From the NCBI RefSeq assembly GCF_014066305.1, contig NW_023501105.1, forward strand, positions 124,001-188,000: a stretch of 64,000 nt of DNA, written 5' to 3'. Within the stretch, counting starts at the first letter, position 1, and every line of letters starts with the position of its first letter. The translations under genes were made by a program, and so were the position numbers. Positions 32,634 to 45,464 of this stretch are shown here, in pieces. This DNA comes from Letharia columbiana. Lineage: Eukaryota > Ascomycota > Lecanoromycetes > Lecanorales > Parmeliaceae. The notes beneath the pieces are model-generated. The model was not told the DNA's origin. It worked only from the letters and a program-made list of their open reading frames with translations, and ran no database searches.

Positions 32634-35108
32634 TGGTGGGTGATTTGAGTTTCAACCATAGGTTGGCGACAGTCTTGATTTAAGACGTCATCTTGATGTT
32701 GAGTTATCAGCAGTCTGTTGTTGCGTCATGAAGTGGCGAATGCATATCGATTGAGAATAGGGTTGTTGTGGGTGCTAATTGTCATACCCGCCCTCAACAC
32801 ATCAACGGTTGTAAAGTGATATATGGCGGTAAAGTCTTGGCAAAATCAAGCAATCTTCCATTTTGCAGAAAGGATAGACAATCAGTCCTAAAAGTCACCA
32901 ATATCCTCGTTAAACTATGCGGTTGTTTACCATCTTCACACTAGAAATAGAGACATGGAGTCTATCCAGTGCTCAATCTGTGCTCGGATATTCTCACGCA
33001 AATACAGCCACAACGCGCACTTCCCAAGTGTGCCGGCAAGGCTGAGAATGTTTTAACAATTGGAATCAAGCGTCCAGCGCAAGTACCGCCTATATTGAAG
33101 GGTCATCAGCTTTCGGCTTTTCAGAAGCCTAGGCAGTGATATGGTCATCCATCCCTCAAAGGGTCTAACTGGGAGCAAACTTAGAACCCAGCTCTTAGAC
33201 AGACCACAACCTCAAGGCCAAGGCAGAAGATACCCCCCCCTCCCCCAAAAAACTACAGAGATCATGAAGTGTTTCAAAACCGCTTCGAGAAGGCTCGAGT
33301 AAGTCAAAGATACTGTCTTGGGCCTCTCGCTAACAGGTAGACCAGAGGCTAGGACTCCAATACCCTACGTTTTAGATGGTCTGAGGACACCTGTGATAAA
33401 CATCCAGGATGGGAACAGATTCTCTTGTGGCTTCTAACGGATAGATCCATCTGCGGCCCCTGGCATCGGGGTTCGGGGACTGCAGCATGCTCAAGTAAGA
33501 GCAGCATACCAACAGCTTACCAACAGGCTTTTCTCGCTAAACAGCAATGCATTGATCCGAGGCAGGCATCCCGGCGAGAGTGCCTATCGATGGGGTGTCA
33601 CCTCAGTTCCGAGTCTCTTCAGCGAGGATTTTCTTTCCCAGATCGTTAACAGCGGTGGTGGCGGTACCGTCTACAGGCACTTAGAGTACCTTGTACGATG
33701 GTGCGATGAGCGACACCAAGCATGGCAGGCGAAAGCTGAGCTTCTAGACAGGAGCGGTTACCAATGCGGATGGATGTTTATGGTGGGAGATAGCAGATGG
33801 ATGATGGTGGTCGTCGTGCTTTGCGTTGTATTCCGTGCTTAGCCCTTGATCTGCAGTGGGGAATTGGCAGCAAAGGTATGCTCCTGTCAGCGATTCAATA
33901 CTTCTGCAATCTTACTTCCTCTACTGTGCGGCAAGAGTGCCACATGTCATCTCTTAAGGTAGATGGGTATGGTAAGCTTTGATGATAGCAGGGCTTTCCC
34001 GAATACGCTGCGGCTCCCGATTCATCACGACAACAATGATGCCCATACATCAAGGCATCGAGCTCGACGAGTGCCTTAGCGAGTGCGTTTTGAGTTGCAG
34101 ATAAAGTGTACCTTGTTCACCTACGTTAGAAGGTACCTCACCTCAAGATTATGGTGGAAGGCTCAGATTTCCCCAGCTTTGATGATGGTCAATCTCCGGT
34201 GCCTGATCTACAGGATCCGGGAGCTAATGCAAGCCCAAGCCTTCCGCCCCACCATAAGGTAGACGTTGTAGCTTACCTTCCTTACCTTACCCATGACGGT
34301 CAAGAAGTTGAATCGAAGACAGCGACTTCTTGTCTTTCTCCAGAGTCCCATCATTACCAATTATGGTATGTCGATCGATGACGGGGGTGAGGGGTCATTC
34401 ATATGAATGTGAAACGGCCGGCTGCTGGACTCGGCCTAGCGACGGGTGCTTCCCGGGCCTCATCCTGGAATCCGCCCATTGACCCTGACTTCACCGTTGC
34501 CACGCTTTTTCAACGAGGGAAACACTTTATCAAGTGACTTGTGCGGGCTAAGCCTGGCTGCAAGCAGAACAGAGGCGCACAGTTGAGGAACTGTTGTCAT
34601 GGTGAAGCTCCGTTACCAGATTTTCCCCCTTGAAGATCCCTGCCATCTCGCAGTAGAGTAATACTTAAATGATCATTGGCTGAACCCCGCCAGATTTGCA
34701 AGCGCTGCCGGTGCAAATTTTGTTGGTAAAAGAGGGAGCCTGCTTGCAGAAATCCGCTTCGGAGGGTTAGCCCAAGCGGCTTCATTCTAAGCGTGTCATG
34801 CCGCCCCTTCCATTTTATTCTGATACACATACGACTACATTCCAAAACCTCATTTCCTCTGCATTCTTGCCAACACTTTTATCAACATCTCGCCTCCCAA
34901 CCCCGCCCTTCTCTTTTCAACCACGCTCATTTTTGTCTCTGTTTTCAACCAGTGCCTCTCGCAAGCCTCGGCCTTGCCATCACATTCATTCGTCCATATT
35001 TGACCACACCTTGCTCCAGTACCAAAGTTCCTTACAACAAACCAAGCTCTCGCCACGACAAGCAACGATCAACCAGTAACAACAAAATCAATCCCCAGCC
35101 AAAGCAAC
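32634..35108. other. Gene-poor intergenic region
   Basis: About 2.5 kb with only short open frames, including a 76-codon plus-strand frame at 34151-34381 with no recognisable feature. A C-run with adjacent A-run occurs near 33,232-33,253. The last 300 bp is pyrimidine-rich on the plus strand, as is usual for fungal 5' leaders, and should be the promoter/5' UTR of the CAP gene. Confidence 0.45.
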
Positions 35109-36092
35109 ATGCGTACCTCACTCCTTCTCTCAGTACTCCTCGGCGCTGGCGCCATTGCTCATCCTCACTACAAGCTGAACAACCCGCTTGCCCACCACCA
35201 CCACAAGCGTCAAGACCCGATCGTCGCCGTCGACTATCTCAAGAACGCTCAAGGTCAAGTCACCGAAGTGGTAGACATTGCAGAGGCTGTCGCTACCGTC
35301 TATCAAGGAGGTGCCACTGCGCCGACTCCACCTGCCGCCGCCCAGCCCAATGAAGCTGCTGCAGTGGTCCATGTCAACGCAGATTACCACGTTTCCGCGC
35401 AAGCCAATTCTCATCCGAATGGCAATGGGCAAGCCGCACCGCAACATGAACAGCCTAAAGAGGCCGAGAAGCCAAGCACCCCAGCACCAGCCCCGAAACC
35501 AGCTCCAGCACCAGCCCCGAAACCAGCTCCAGCACCCGCCCTGAAACCAGCTCCAGCACCCGCCCCAGCTCCAGCACCCGCTGTAGTCAAAACTGCCTCA
35601 TCACCATCATCAGGTGGGTCCGCGGCAACGATTGGCGGCCAGAACGTCGTTGAGGTAGCAAATAGATGGCGTACGGGCCAGGGTCTTGGCAACTTTACCT
35701 GGGACGATGGACTTGCAGGTGTGTCAGCGAATACGAACACTGCGAACGGCGCCAATGCAATGACCCATCACAACGTCGCCCCCTCACTGGGACAAGTCAT
35801 CGCCCAGGGTTCCAGCACTTTGACAGGGCCATCTAGTCAAGGGGAACTAGGACCCATGGATTTGCTGTATCTAGGCTGGATTTGTGAGCTTAGCGACAAA
35901 ATCTCCGGCTTTCCTTGCTCGGATGCCACGGCTGCAACTCACATGGACGCCAATGGCGAAACCATTCACGCCCAAATTCTGATGAACCCGCAGTATACCA
36001 AGCTTGGCTGTAACTTCATGGACGCCACGGATGCCGCATCTCAGGTCTTTCCTGACGTTTACCAGGGCATGTTGACTTGCGATGTGGCTTAA
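35109..36092 (+). CDS. Secreted CAP/SCP-like protein with Pro/Ala-rich linker
   Basis: Single exon, 327 residues. A signal peptide (MRTSLLLSVLLGAGAIA) is followed by a short His-rich stretch and a Kex2-type site (HHHHKRQDP, ~30-38). An Ala/Pro/Gln-rich region (~60-115) leads into repeats of PAPAPKPAPA (~120-158). The C-terminal domain (~175-327) includes VVEVANRWRTGQGLGNFTW, AMTHHNVAP, ETIHAQILMN and KLGCNFMDA. This is a divergent CAP (SCP/PR1/Pry) fold as found in fungal secreted proteins, some of which bind sterols or fatty acids or act in virulence. Four cysteines are visible near the end. The ATG context (GCAACATGC) and the long pyrimidine-rich leader support this start. Confidence 0.75.
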   Translation: MRTSLLLSVLLGAGAIAHPHYKLNNPLAHHHHKRQDPIVAVDYLKNAQGQVTEVVDIAEAVATVYQGGATAPTPPAAAQPNEAAAVVHVNADYHVSAQANSHPNGNGQAAPQHEQPKEAEKPSTPAPAPKPAPAPAPKPAPAPALKPAPAPAPAPAPAVVKTASSPSSGGSAATIGGQNVVEVANRWRTGQGLGNFTWDDGLAGVSANTNTANGANAMTHHNVAPSLGQVIAQGSSTLTGPSSQGELGPMDLLYLGWICELSDKISGFPCSDATAATHMDANGETIHAQILMNPQYTKLGCNFMDATDAASQVFPDVYQGMLTCDVA

Positions 36093-36870
36093 GGGGAAAG
36101 AATCCATCACATTCACGAGAGAAGGTCTATCGCGAGCGTTGACATCTAGCGTGTGTGTGGGAGGACTCTTCATTCGGGAGCCGGAGAAAATGACAACAAT
36201 CAAGCATGGAACCCAATCATCTGTCGCACTTGCATGCATTCACACACCATTCACTTCTTCATTTTGTCGCATCAAGTGTCTGCTGAGCAGCGTTTGCTTT
36301 CTTTACACCAGAACCCATTGTATATAATCTGTTTCAGCCCATCTTGTCGAGGAGATCTTGGTCGGAGGTGAGGGATACTGGAAGTTGCTACAGCTACCAC
36401 ACGGACCCGCGAAACGTTCAACCCGGCTTGTTGAGATCAATACAATTGTGGTCGCTACCAGAAGCACATATCTACATCTAATTCCACTGTATATCATCGT
36501 GAAGACGTGTGTGTGCTTTGCCTGTTTTCGACGCGGCGCAGATTTCAGAGATGATCCAAACTCCATCCATCCATGTCCTCAAATGAATCTTACCACTGTG
36601 TCCGTTTTTGATTGCGATCCTGAGACATCTAAGCCACGCGTCAAATATCCATGTTGGTGATATTTTAATGTAGATATCCGATACGTTCAGTGTCTCATGC
36701 GGCAGACTCCTGTTTCGTTTCGCCACATCTACACCGCGGGGGATGTTGGATGTTTCAGTGCAACCGCCTTCGTCTAGACTTGAGCAGTGTTGAATGCCAT
36801 TGCTTTCTGTCTAAAAGACTCCACAGCCAGGCATATGAAGTTCATAACGCTCCCTCCCCTCTCGCTCCCC
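36093..36870. other. Convergent intergenic region
   Basis: About 780 bp between the 3' ends of the CAP gene and eIF3i. No gene or RNA recognised. Confidence 0.45.
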
Positions 36871-38136
36871 CTACCGCTTCCCCACCAACCCCATCTCCCT
36901 CTCCACCTCATACCCGAAATCGAAATACCCCCTATCAAACGCATGCACTCTCACATACCCGTCCTCCCCGCCACTGGCATACCCTCTCCCCAACGGATCC
37001 ACCGCCACCGTGTTCAGCGGGCCGAAGTGCCCCTTGACGCGGCCGATCTCGTCTTCGAATACCTTGTGGTAGAAGCGGGCTTCGAATTTGCCTTGCCGGG
37101 ACGATGTGGTGGTGACGTCCATGGCGGCTTGGCCGCCGCCGAGGATCACGAAGGGTTTCTTGGGGGTGATGGCGGCGGTGTTGAGGGGGGTGTCGGAGGG
37201 GTAGGTTTTCAGGAGGGTGAGGTCGCGGGCGGAGATGAGCTGGAGGTAGAGGTAAGTGATGGGAAGGGGGATGGGCTGAAAAGGAGGGGATGAGCGGGGA
37301 CGTACTTTGGCGGTCTTGTCTTTGGAGGCGGTGATGAAGTAGGTGCGGTCGGAGGACATTTGGAGGTCGGTGACTTGCCCGCCGTCTTCGTGCACTGGCT
37401 CGTTGATGAGGAGGTCGCCGGACTGCCGGCCGTGATCAGACTCCCGCCCTGAACGTGTGAGGGGCGTCGAGAGCATACCTTCGCATCGTACTGACTGACG
37501 GTCCCATCCTCGTGCCCCGCAATGATATACCTACTCAGATAACTCCACCCCGCCACCGTAGCCTTACTCTCATCGCACGTAATGACCAAACTTCTCTCAT
37601 CGCTCTGCTCCGCCTCCACATCTACCTTGACATCGAGCACCACAATCGTCCCCAAATACCCCATTCTCTTCTCCGTCACAGCGAGCAGTTTCGTCCCATC
37701 ATCATTGAACTCGACCCTCTTGACCGCCGTGTTGAAATCCCATACTTTGATGCATTTACCCGTGCGGATGTCCCAAAGGCGGACGGTGTTGTCGGCGGCG
37801 CCGGAGGCGAGGAGGGTGGTGCTGGGGTCGATGTCGATGGTCCAGAGGGCGCCTTGGTGGCCGTGGTAGGTGCCGAGGCGTTCGCCGTTGGCGGAGAACC
37901 AGGCGCAGATCACTTGGTCTTTGGCGCAGGAGAAGAGGATGTCGCCGTCTTTGGTGTATCTGTGGGTCAGAGTCAGAGGAGTCCGCAAGGGAAGAGTAGC
38001 GGCTGTCTGTGGGGAAGGGGCTCACTTGATCTGAGTCAAGGACCGTTCCTGTGAGTTTGTTTGTTAGCAAACGCAGCCGGTCTGAAGAATGAGAAAAAGA
38101 ATAACCTACATGGCCTTGCAGTAGTATTGGTCTCAT
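36871..38136 (-). CDS. TIF34: Translation initiation factor eIF3 subunit i (Tif34), WD40 protein
   Basis: Five exons (38136-38110, 38048-38026, 37959-37479, 37422-37306, 37239-36871) sum to 338 residues, the expected size. It is a seven-blade WD40 propeller that binds eIF3b and eIF3g in the scanning pre-initiation complex. The start MRPILLQGH is spliced to a 23-nt micro-exon (ERSLTQIK). WD features follow: [62 protein letters not shown] and [20 protein letters not shown]. The end is [20 protein letters not shown]. Strong similarity to eIF3i throughout, no lesions. It is divergent from the C1-THF synthase gene, with 300 bp between the two start codons, so a shared promoter region is likely. 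Confidence 0.96.
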
Positions 38137-38436
38137 GTTTGCATTGATGGAAGAAAAAGTAATCGCGAATCACTCGTGGGAACTTTTTGGCGATTCATGG
38201 CCAAGAGAACCTTATTTGCTCCCGAGAAGGCGCCCGGTAAATCTCTTAGTTAGGGTTTACCCCAGCGCTGGAGGAAAAAATTCCAGGGCCCAAATTTGAC
38301 GCATTGTGGGTTTTGGTTGGCTTCATATTTGCAAAACAGCTTGTTGAACCGTCGGGATAAACGCGTTGGTCTATTGTATGAGCCGCGATGATTTTGGTAT
38401 CATAGGTAGACAATTGGCCCCGCAGAGGCACATAAG
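38137..38436. promoter_or_regulatory. Shared divergent promoter region of eIF3i and C1-THF synthase
   Basis: Only 300 bp separate the two start codons, so the core promoters and 5' UTRs of two growth-linked genes must lie here. No specific transcription-factor site was identified with confidence. Confidence 0.6.
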
Positions 38437-41400
38437 ATGCTCATTCGCTGCGCTCCGAGATCTGCGGAAATAACGAGGCTAACGCACCTTCACTTGCTCC
38501 GCACTCCTGCATCCACTGGGTGCCACAGTCGCCTCTTTTCAAGCAGTCAGTCGTTCTCAGCCTGCCAACCTTCTCCGCTGTCTGGGTCTCCCGCTACGAA
38601 GAGGAGGCCATCTATTCGGCGCACCTTGTCAAATTCTCACGGCGTTAGCAAGTTGACAGCTGGGATAACACAGAAGACGAGGCCAGCTTCAAGCAAGACC
38701 CGCACTATGGCCGCGGAAAAGATTGATGGCACTGCCATTGCCAAGAGCATACGAGAAAGAATCAATGCAGAGATCAAGAAAATACAGGAAACCAATCCTC
38801 GATACAAGCCTTCCCTGACCATTGTACAAGTGGGTGACAGATCCGACTCGAGCACGTATGTCCGTATGAAGTTGAAAGCCGCGGAGGAGGCCAACATCAT
38901 CTGCAATTTGGTGCACTATCCAGAGTCCATCACGGAACCCGAGCTGCTACAACATATTACGCAATTCAACAATGACCCCTCGATTCATGGCATATTGGTT
39001 CAGCTGCCAGTACCAAAGCATATTTCGGAGCATGCCATCACGTCTGCGGTTGCAGAAGAGAAGGATGTTGATGGGTTCGGGACGAGCAACATCGGAGAGC
39101 TATCGAAGCGGGGAGGACATCCTTTGTTCACACCATGTACCCCGAAAGGGGTCATGGTGCTGCTACAAGAGAGTGGGATCGAGCTCAGGGGAAAGAACGC
39201 AGTGGTACTCGGCCGTAGCGATATAGTTGGCAGTCCTGTCAGCGCACTTTTGAGGAACGCCGACGCTACAGTCACGGTGTGCCACTCGAGGACGCAAAAC
39301 CTAGAGCATCACATCAAGCAAGCAGACGTATTAGTTGCTGCAATAGGAAAGCCCAACTTCGTCAGAGGTGAATGGCTGAAGCCTGGAGCAGTAGTTATCG
39401 ATGTTGGCACGAACTACATCCCAGACGAGTCGAAGAAATCAGGCCAGCGGCTTGTTGGAGACGTGGACTTCGACTCTGCAGCTGATGTGGCATCAAAAAT
39501 CACACCTGTGCCTGGAGGCGTTGGACCCATGACAGTCGCTATGCTTCTCCAAAATGTCATTGACGCTGCGACGACCTATTTCGAACGACAAAAGGCTCGC
39601 CATATCAAGCCTCTACCTCTCAAGCTCGCCACCCCTGTCCCATCCGATATTGCCATCTCAAGAGCACAAAGACCGAAGCCGATCACGATGGTAGCGAACG
39701 AAGTCGGCATAGCACCCCACGAACTTGAGCCGTACGGTGCCTACAAGGCCAAGGTCGACTTGACTCTACTGCAGAGGCTAGGCCACAGAAGAAACGGCCG
39801 ATATGTTCTCGTCACTGGTATCACGCCAACTCCGCTGGGAGAAGGAAAGTCTACAACCACGGTGGGCTTGACTCAGGCATTGGCAGGACATTTGGACCGC
39901 ATAGCGTTTGCGAATGTACGGCAGCCTAGTCAAGGACCGACATTTGGTATCAAGGGAGGCGCTGCTGGAGGTGGTTACAGTCAAGTCATTCCAATGGACG
40001 AATTCAACCTGCACTTGACAGGTGATATTCACGCCATCTCAGCAGCAAACAACCTTCTAGCTGCCGCTATCGAAACGAGGATGTTCCATGAGTCGACGCA
40101 GAAAGACGGTCCGCTCTACAAGCGACTTGTACCAGCAAAGAAAGGGAAGAGGAATTTTCAACCCGTCATGTTCAAGAGACTGAAAAAGCTTGGCATTGAA
40201 AAGACCAACCCAGACGAGTTGACTCAGGAAGAAATACACAGATTTGCCAGATTGGACATTGACCCAGAGACGATCACTTGGAGACGAGTACTGGACGTCA
40301 ACGATCGTCACTTGCGATCGATAACTGTGGGAAAAGCACCGACAGAGAAGGGTACTGAGAGAGACACTGGCTTCGACATATCCGTTGCTAGCGAGTGTAT
40401 GGCGATCCTTGCTCTCAGCAATGATCTCGGCGATATGCGGGATAGACTGGGACGAATGGTTGTCGCCACATCAAGAGGTGGAGATCCCGTCACCTGCGAT
40501 GACATCGGAGCAGGAGGCGCCCTGACCGCGCTTATGAAAGATGCCATCAAGCCCAACCTCATGCAGACATTGGAAGGCACCCCGGTGTTCGTCCACGCCG
40601 GCCCCTTTGCCAACATCAGTATCGGCGCAAACTCCGTCCTTGCTGACAAGCTGGCTTTGAAGCTGGCCGGGACTGAAGCTGATGAGGATCACAATGAGAA
40701 GACAGGGTTCGTGGTGACGGAAGCTGGCTTTGATTTTACGATGGGTGGCGAGCGCTTTTTCAACATCAAGTGCCGCTCTTCTGGGCTCGTCCCAGATGTC
40801 GTGATTGTAGTGGCTACCGTCAGAGCGCTGAAGGTGCACGGTGGCGGACCTGAGATCACTCCTGGTGGAGCATTGCACGAAGTCTACCGCACGGAGAACA
40901 TCGACATATTGAGAGAAGGATGTGTAAACCTGAGGAAGCACATCTCGAACGCAAGGCAATATGGCATACCAGTCGTCGTAGCCATAAATAAGTTCGAGAC
41001 AGACACGGATGCTGAAATCGCAGTGGTCCGAGAAGAAGCGCTCGCAGCCGGTGCAGCTGACGCCATCCCAGCGAATCACTGGGCAGAAGGAGGCAAAGGT
41101 GCTGTTGACTTGGCAAAGGGTGTCATCACTGCAAGTGCTCAGGAGAAGAACTTCAAGCTTCTGTACAGTCTAGATGGCAGCGTTCAAGAACGAATCGAGA
41201 GAATTGGGAAGATCATGTATGGGGCGGAGAAGGTTGAGTTCAGTGAATTGGCACAAAAGAAGGTGGACACCTATGAGAAGCAAGGCTTTGGCAACCTGCC
41301 GATATGCATTGCAAAAACGCAGTACTCGCTGAGTCACGACCCTGCTTTGAAGGGGGCGCCAACGGGTTTCACGGTGCCGATTCGGGATGTTCGGTTAGCC

Positions 41401-41577
41401 GTTGGTGCAGGATATCTGTGAGTAGCAAGCCACCAAAGTTCCACCAATCGTCTTACTGACCACAACAGATACGCTCTGGCTGCCGACATCCAAACCATTC
41501 CCGGCCTTCCTACTGCACCTGGCTACCTCAACGTGGATGTCGATCCGGAGACGGGTGAGATCGATGGTCTGTTCTGA
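38437..41577 (+). CDS. ADE3: Trifunctional C1-tetrahydrofolate synthase with mitochondrial-type leader
   Basis: Two exons (38437-41417, 41469-41577) give 1029 residues. The enzyme interconverts 5,10-methylene-, methenyl- and 10-formyl-THF and supplies one-carbon units for purines. The dehydrogenase/cyclohydrolase part shows STYVRMKLKAAEE with the catalytic Lys, VQLPVPKHI, GRSDIVGSPVSALL and PVPGGVGPMTVAMLL. The formyl-THF ligase part shows the P-loop TPTPLGEGKSTTTVG, RQPSQGPTFGIKGGAAGGG and DFTMGGERFFNIKCR. The first 90 residues are Arg/Ser-rich with very few acids, like a mitochondrial presequence. An in-frame ATG at 38707 (context CACTATGGCC) starts MAAEKIDGTAIAK, exactly where cytosolic Ade3 begins, and would give 939 residues. 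Dual targeting from one gene is therefore likely. The symbol could equally be MIS1, the mitochondrial yeast paralog. Confidence 0.95.
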
Positions 41578-41771
41578 TTGTTAGTGATATACCCAGCATG
41601 ATACCCTCAAAAGGTCCTTCAACATCTGCGCCGTACAGCGCCTACGAAATATGAGCATCTTCAACAACGGCGCGATCATGCTGGAATAGATATGATTGAA
41701 AATTTATATTTGCACATCAAGACGGGTTCAAGTCAAGCGTAAAACACCAGCTTGAGAAGTCGAAGGTCCAC

Positions 41772-42497
41772 TTACTCTGCCTCACTAGATCCAGAATCCG
41801 ATTCTCCGTCCATCTCATCGGCTTTGCGCTTGCAGCCTTTCTGGTTTTCCTCCTCCGGTTGCTTCAATCTTCGAAGTATCCGAATGACGAGCTGATCTTT
41901 GGTAATATTTAGTTATACGACCTCAATCGGTCCCCAAGCGATCCACTTACTGCCGTCATGCAGCAGCTGTATCGATCGCATAGTCTCACATTGAATCGAT
42001 TCCATCTCTAGCATATCTTGCTCGATTTGTGCCTTCCGCGCCCGAATATGCTGACCGACGACAGAATTTGGTTGGCCCAGAGCCAAGAGTTGGTTTATCA
42101 TGCGGGCGCAGTCCTTGTGCATTTCCAACATCGAGTGGTAGGCTGCAATCAAGGATTTGCTTGCGGCCATCAGTTTGTCGAAGCAATCGTAAAAGCCAGC
42201 CTGGGTTCTTTTGAACTCTGTTGCGGCGTCATATCTGCCCGATGAGGCTATCAGATCTGGGTCTGAGAGGATGGTTGAAAGAGTATCGAGTACGGGGGGC
42301 ATAATGTTCAGATAAGCATAGCCAGCTGGAATCGTCTCAAGCGATTTTTTGGATGGCGTTAACTCATGAGGCAGGAGCGATGCTCGTTGGTGACTTGCAA
42401 AAAAGAAACTGAAGTGTGAGCCTGAGTTCAAAAGGAACCAACACCGGCGGCAATTTCGACTAGCGCGGTAGCCGCCATACTCCAGCAGTAACTCCAT
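41772..42497 (-). CDS. Conserved-looking hypothetical protein
   Basis: Two exons (42497-41951, 41896-41772) give 223 residues with phase-correct joining at GTAAGT...CAAAG. The N-terminus (MELLLEYGGYRASRNCRRCW) is followed by a helical region: LDTLSTILSDPDLIASSG, FYDCFDKLMAASKSLIAAY, MINQLLALGQPNS and AQIEQDMLEMESIQCETM. The C-terminus after splicing is charged (RILRRLKQPEEEN, KGCKRKADEMDGESDSG) and looks like a nuclear signal plus acidic tail. I do not recognise the family. The start is uncertain: an overlapping ATG in another frame opens a short Ala-rich stretch (MAATALVEIAAGVG) typical of fungal helical N-terminal domains, so the first exon may differ. Confidence 0.5.
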
Positions 42498-45464
42498 GGT
42501 GACCGTTTTTCGTTATACAGCAAAATATATCGTGCCGTTACCGCCCATCAAAGTCGATGACTCTTGCCCATGATACCGTTTCGATTTGGTTGAAATTCTA
42601 GGATCGTCATTCCAGTCGAGGACTGTAAGGCCAATTTATGGTCCACATGCCATTATTGCCAGCCTAAGGAACCAACCACGATCGCTATATGGATCGGGTC
42701 AACAGTCATGGCTCTTGTACTTGTAACGAGGTCGATCAAAATGGTAGACCCTAATACCGCTTCCACCTATGATGCTAATCAATTGCTGTTTCCACGACTC
42801 GTAAGACTCGGGGCGTGCATCTGAAAAGCTCTGGCTGTCGAAGGTCCGGTATCCAAACTCCAAACAGCACGGAAACCTCTACCTTAGAGTTGAACGTCCT
42901 TACAGTCATGATGGAAAATCCTACGATCGATCGGTCGTCGCAAAATGAGATCGAATTTGGGATTGAGCATAGATGCAACAGAGACTTTGCGGTGGGCAGT
43001 ATCATAGTGATCCCAACGATTCAACCTGCTACTTCTTGGGGGTGACAGCTCTAGCTCCGGACGCGGCGTGAGGTCCAAAGTCTCCGCCTCTCCAACGCGG
43101 ATGCGTTCGGCAAATTCGGCGTCGTGCTGGACTTTAAGCGGCTGGAGACCCACGACTCTTGTGGTGTTTCCCGTTGGAGTCGGTCTAGGCGGCTGGAGGT
43201 AGGTTGAATTCGGAGCAACAGGTTGGGATAGTTTCCCCAGAGCAAGAAAGGATGACTCCTACAAAATCTGCTTCACCATTAGACTCTGAGCCTACATAAC
43301 TCATTTCGGCATCACCCTATCCATGCAGTATACTCGTTGCAATCTGGGATGTTAGCCACCTGAGCAGAACTCATAAATACTCCGCACAACTTCCATACAA
43401 GCTTCTTGGCCTGGTCTAGACTCTGGCATAAGACGAAGTAGCAACGCAGCTTAGCAGAAACAATACGCCGCGCCCATCTTCGTAATGGAACTATGAAATC
43501 TGTGCATATTGTGGACTTCACGCCGTCAGAGGGACTTTCCTGTGTTCCTGCGTCAATCGGCTACTCCACCCTTTGTACGGAGATCGCTATTGAAACCTTT
43601 CTAAGCTCCTCCGTCTTTTGAAATGGATCTCGCGCTACCTTAGATAGCCACTTGCAAAGTGCCTAACCTTGTGAAAAGGGGGGATGGAATGAAAGACCAG
43701 CTGACAATTGAGATATACCTCTGCTATTTGAGAATCGCTACCGGTTCCCCGTATAATCTCCTAGACAAAATATCCAGTATCCAAATGCGGAGAGAACTCT
43801 AACATGAACATGGTCAGAGAAAAACACTAGCCAAATAAATGGGTACGGTTAGCGACAGAGATGTGGGCAATGATTCGGCAAACAGCAACCGAATAAGTCG
43901 GTGTTGTCAACATATGAACGCGTCGAGGTCAACGCTGAGTCTTACCGGACTTATTCCACGGACTTACGGAACAAGAACGTACGTGAAGAATGGCTTCATA
44001 CCCTCTTACTCAACACATTCCGTCGACCGTTACCCACCATAGCTACAGCACTACATCCAGGCTCCTTACCACACCGCTCACGCTTCCCAAAACAGCACCA
44101 ATCATTGCAGTCTCAAAACGTCCAACAAAACGCGTAAACCCCCTGTTTTATACCCTTCAGCCTCGTCAACACCCAACCAAGGCCTCCAAAACCCAAACAC
44201 CAGAACCCTCTCACCACGCCCGCCAAACGACATGAACGCCGCAACGCCGGCACAAACGCGCAACGCCGCCCCATCGGGGGCCTCTCACTGGTGGGGAACA
44301 TCCGACGCCTCGACGGCTACCGTCATCATCATATTCATCGATATTGCCATGGGCGTGGCTCTGGTTGTGAGATTTTGCCGGAACGGTGTCAGTAGTTGTC
44401 CCTCATACTTGGTCTAATTTAGCGGATTGGTCCCTCTGACAGCTGGCAGCGTTGGCGAGAAGAAGCAAGCGTTGGTTGAAATGGAGGAGGAGATGGATTG
44501 AGAGGGTACCGGGCCATGGAAATGGGGAGGAAAAAGGGGGGCAGAGCGATGCTTTGTTCGGCATTGAGTTGGCGTGCTAACCCATGATATGTGGGCTTTT
44601 TTCGGGGATGGGACCACGGTCTGTGAAAATTACGGATGCATAAGCAAGTGGTAGACGAGTCACGTAGTGAGGCAAAGACCCCAAAAAGTATCAAGTTACC
44701 TCCGGTCCGCGATCCCCTACTCTGGTCACCGAACCGGCGCCTGCCCCTCACAGAAATCAAATCTCTCACATCTTGATGTCACCCGAGCCGAGAACGAGCG
44801 GCAGAAGGCGAGACGTTGACGTATCCAACCCTCCCGACAAAAAAGTTTCCCAAGTCCTACGAACCTAACGCCTCGATTACCTAGACCCCTGGGATACCAC
44901 CCACCGTCCGCCGCCCCGCAAGCCGGGTCGCCCGCGTAGCACGGCGTCGGCATGGTATTGGGGACCGTAGCTGAGGAACCCTGTCCGTAATCGATCGCTT
45001 TGGCCGGCGCACCGCCGCTGATGAGGTTCCAGCCGATGTTTTCCGACTTGAGCTCGAGTGTTCGCGGTGATGCTATATTACTTAGTATTGGGTTCGATTC
45101 CTAATGGCGCTGGTCCAATGGCGGAGAATGTTTTGAGTTTATCTTCGAGCACCTTCGCACTGGGACCTCCCAGGAGTCTTCTACTCTTGTGAGACGTCTC
45201 ACATCTCGAATGGCAGTAGGGATTAGGGATACATGGCTTGGAGAATCGACTCACGCGCCCGAGAAGAGAAAAAAAACTTCGAGCCCCTGGTCACTCTCTT
45301 GTTGTGGTGTGAAGGCTGTTACGACCTCCGGCGCTTGTCTAAGTTGTACTGCTGCTGAGTCTAGTACCATAGCCTGTAGTGCCCATCAGCCTTTGGAGCG
45401 CCGCGAAAAGTCCTTTTGGTCTCTACTTTTATTTAAGTATAGGTAGAAAACATATTATAGATAG
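42498..45464. other. Gene-poor region with unsupported open frames
   Basis: About 3 kb. Short frames occur (minus 42884-43153 and 43312-43521; plus 44232-44417 with one hydrophobic span; minus 44726-44953). Parts read like protein (for example SENIGWNLISGGAPAKAIDYG on minus near 45,040), which may be a downstream exon of the fragmentary gene at 45465-46235, but I could not join them. Confidence 0.4.

Noticed and set aside
34793..35353. Plus-strand Pro/His/Ser-rich frame
   Set aside because: Lies in the pyrimidine-rich leader and overlaps the CAP gene in another frame.
45088..45100. GGTTCGATTCC, a tRNA B-box-like sequence
   Set aside because: No matching A-box or foldable acceptor and anticodon stems upstream.
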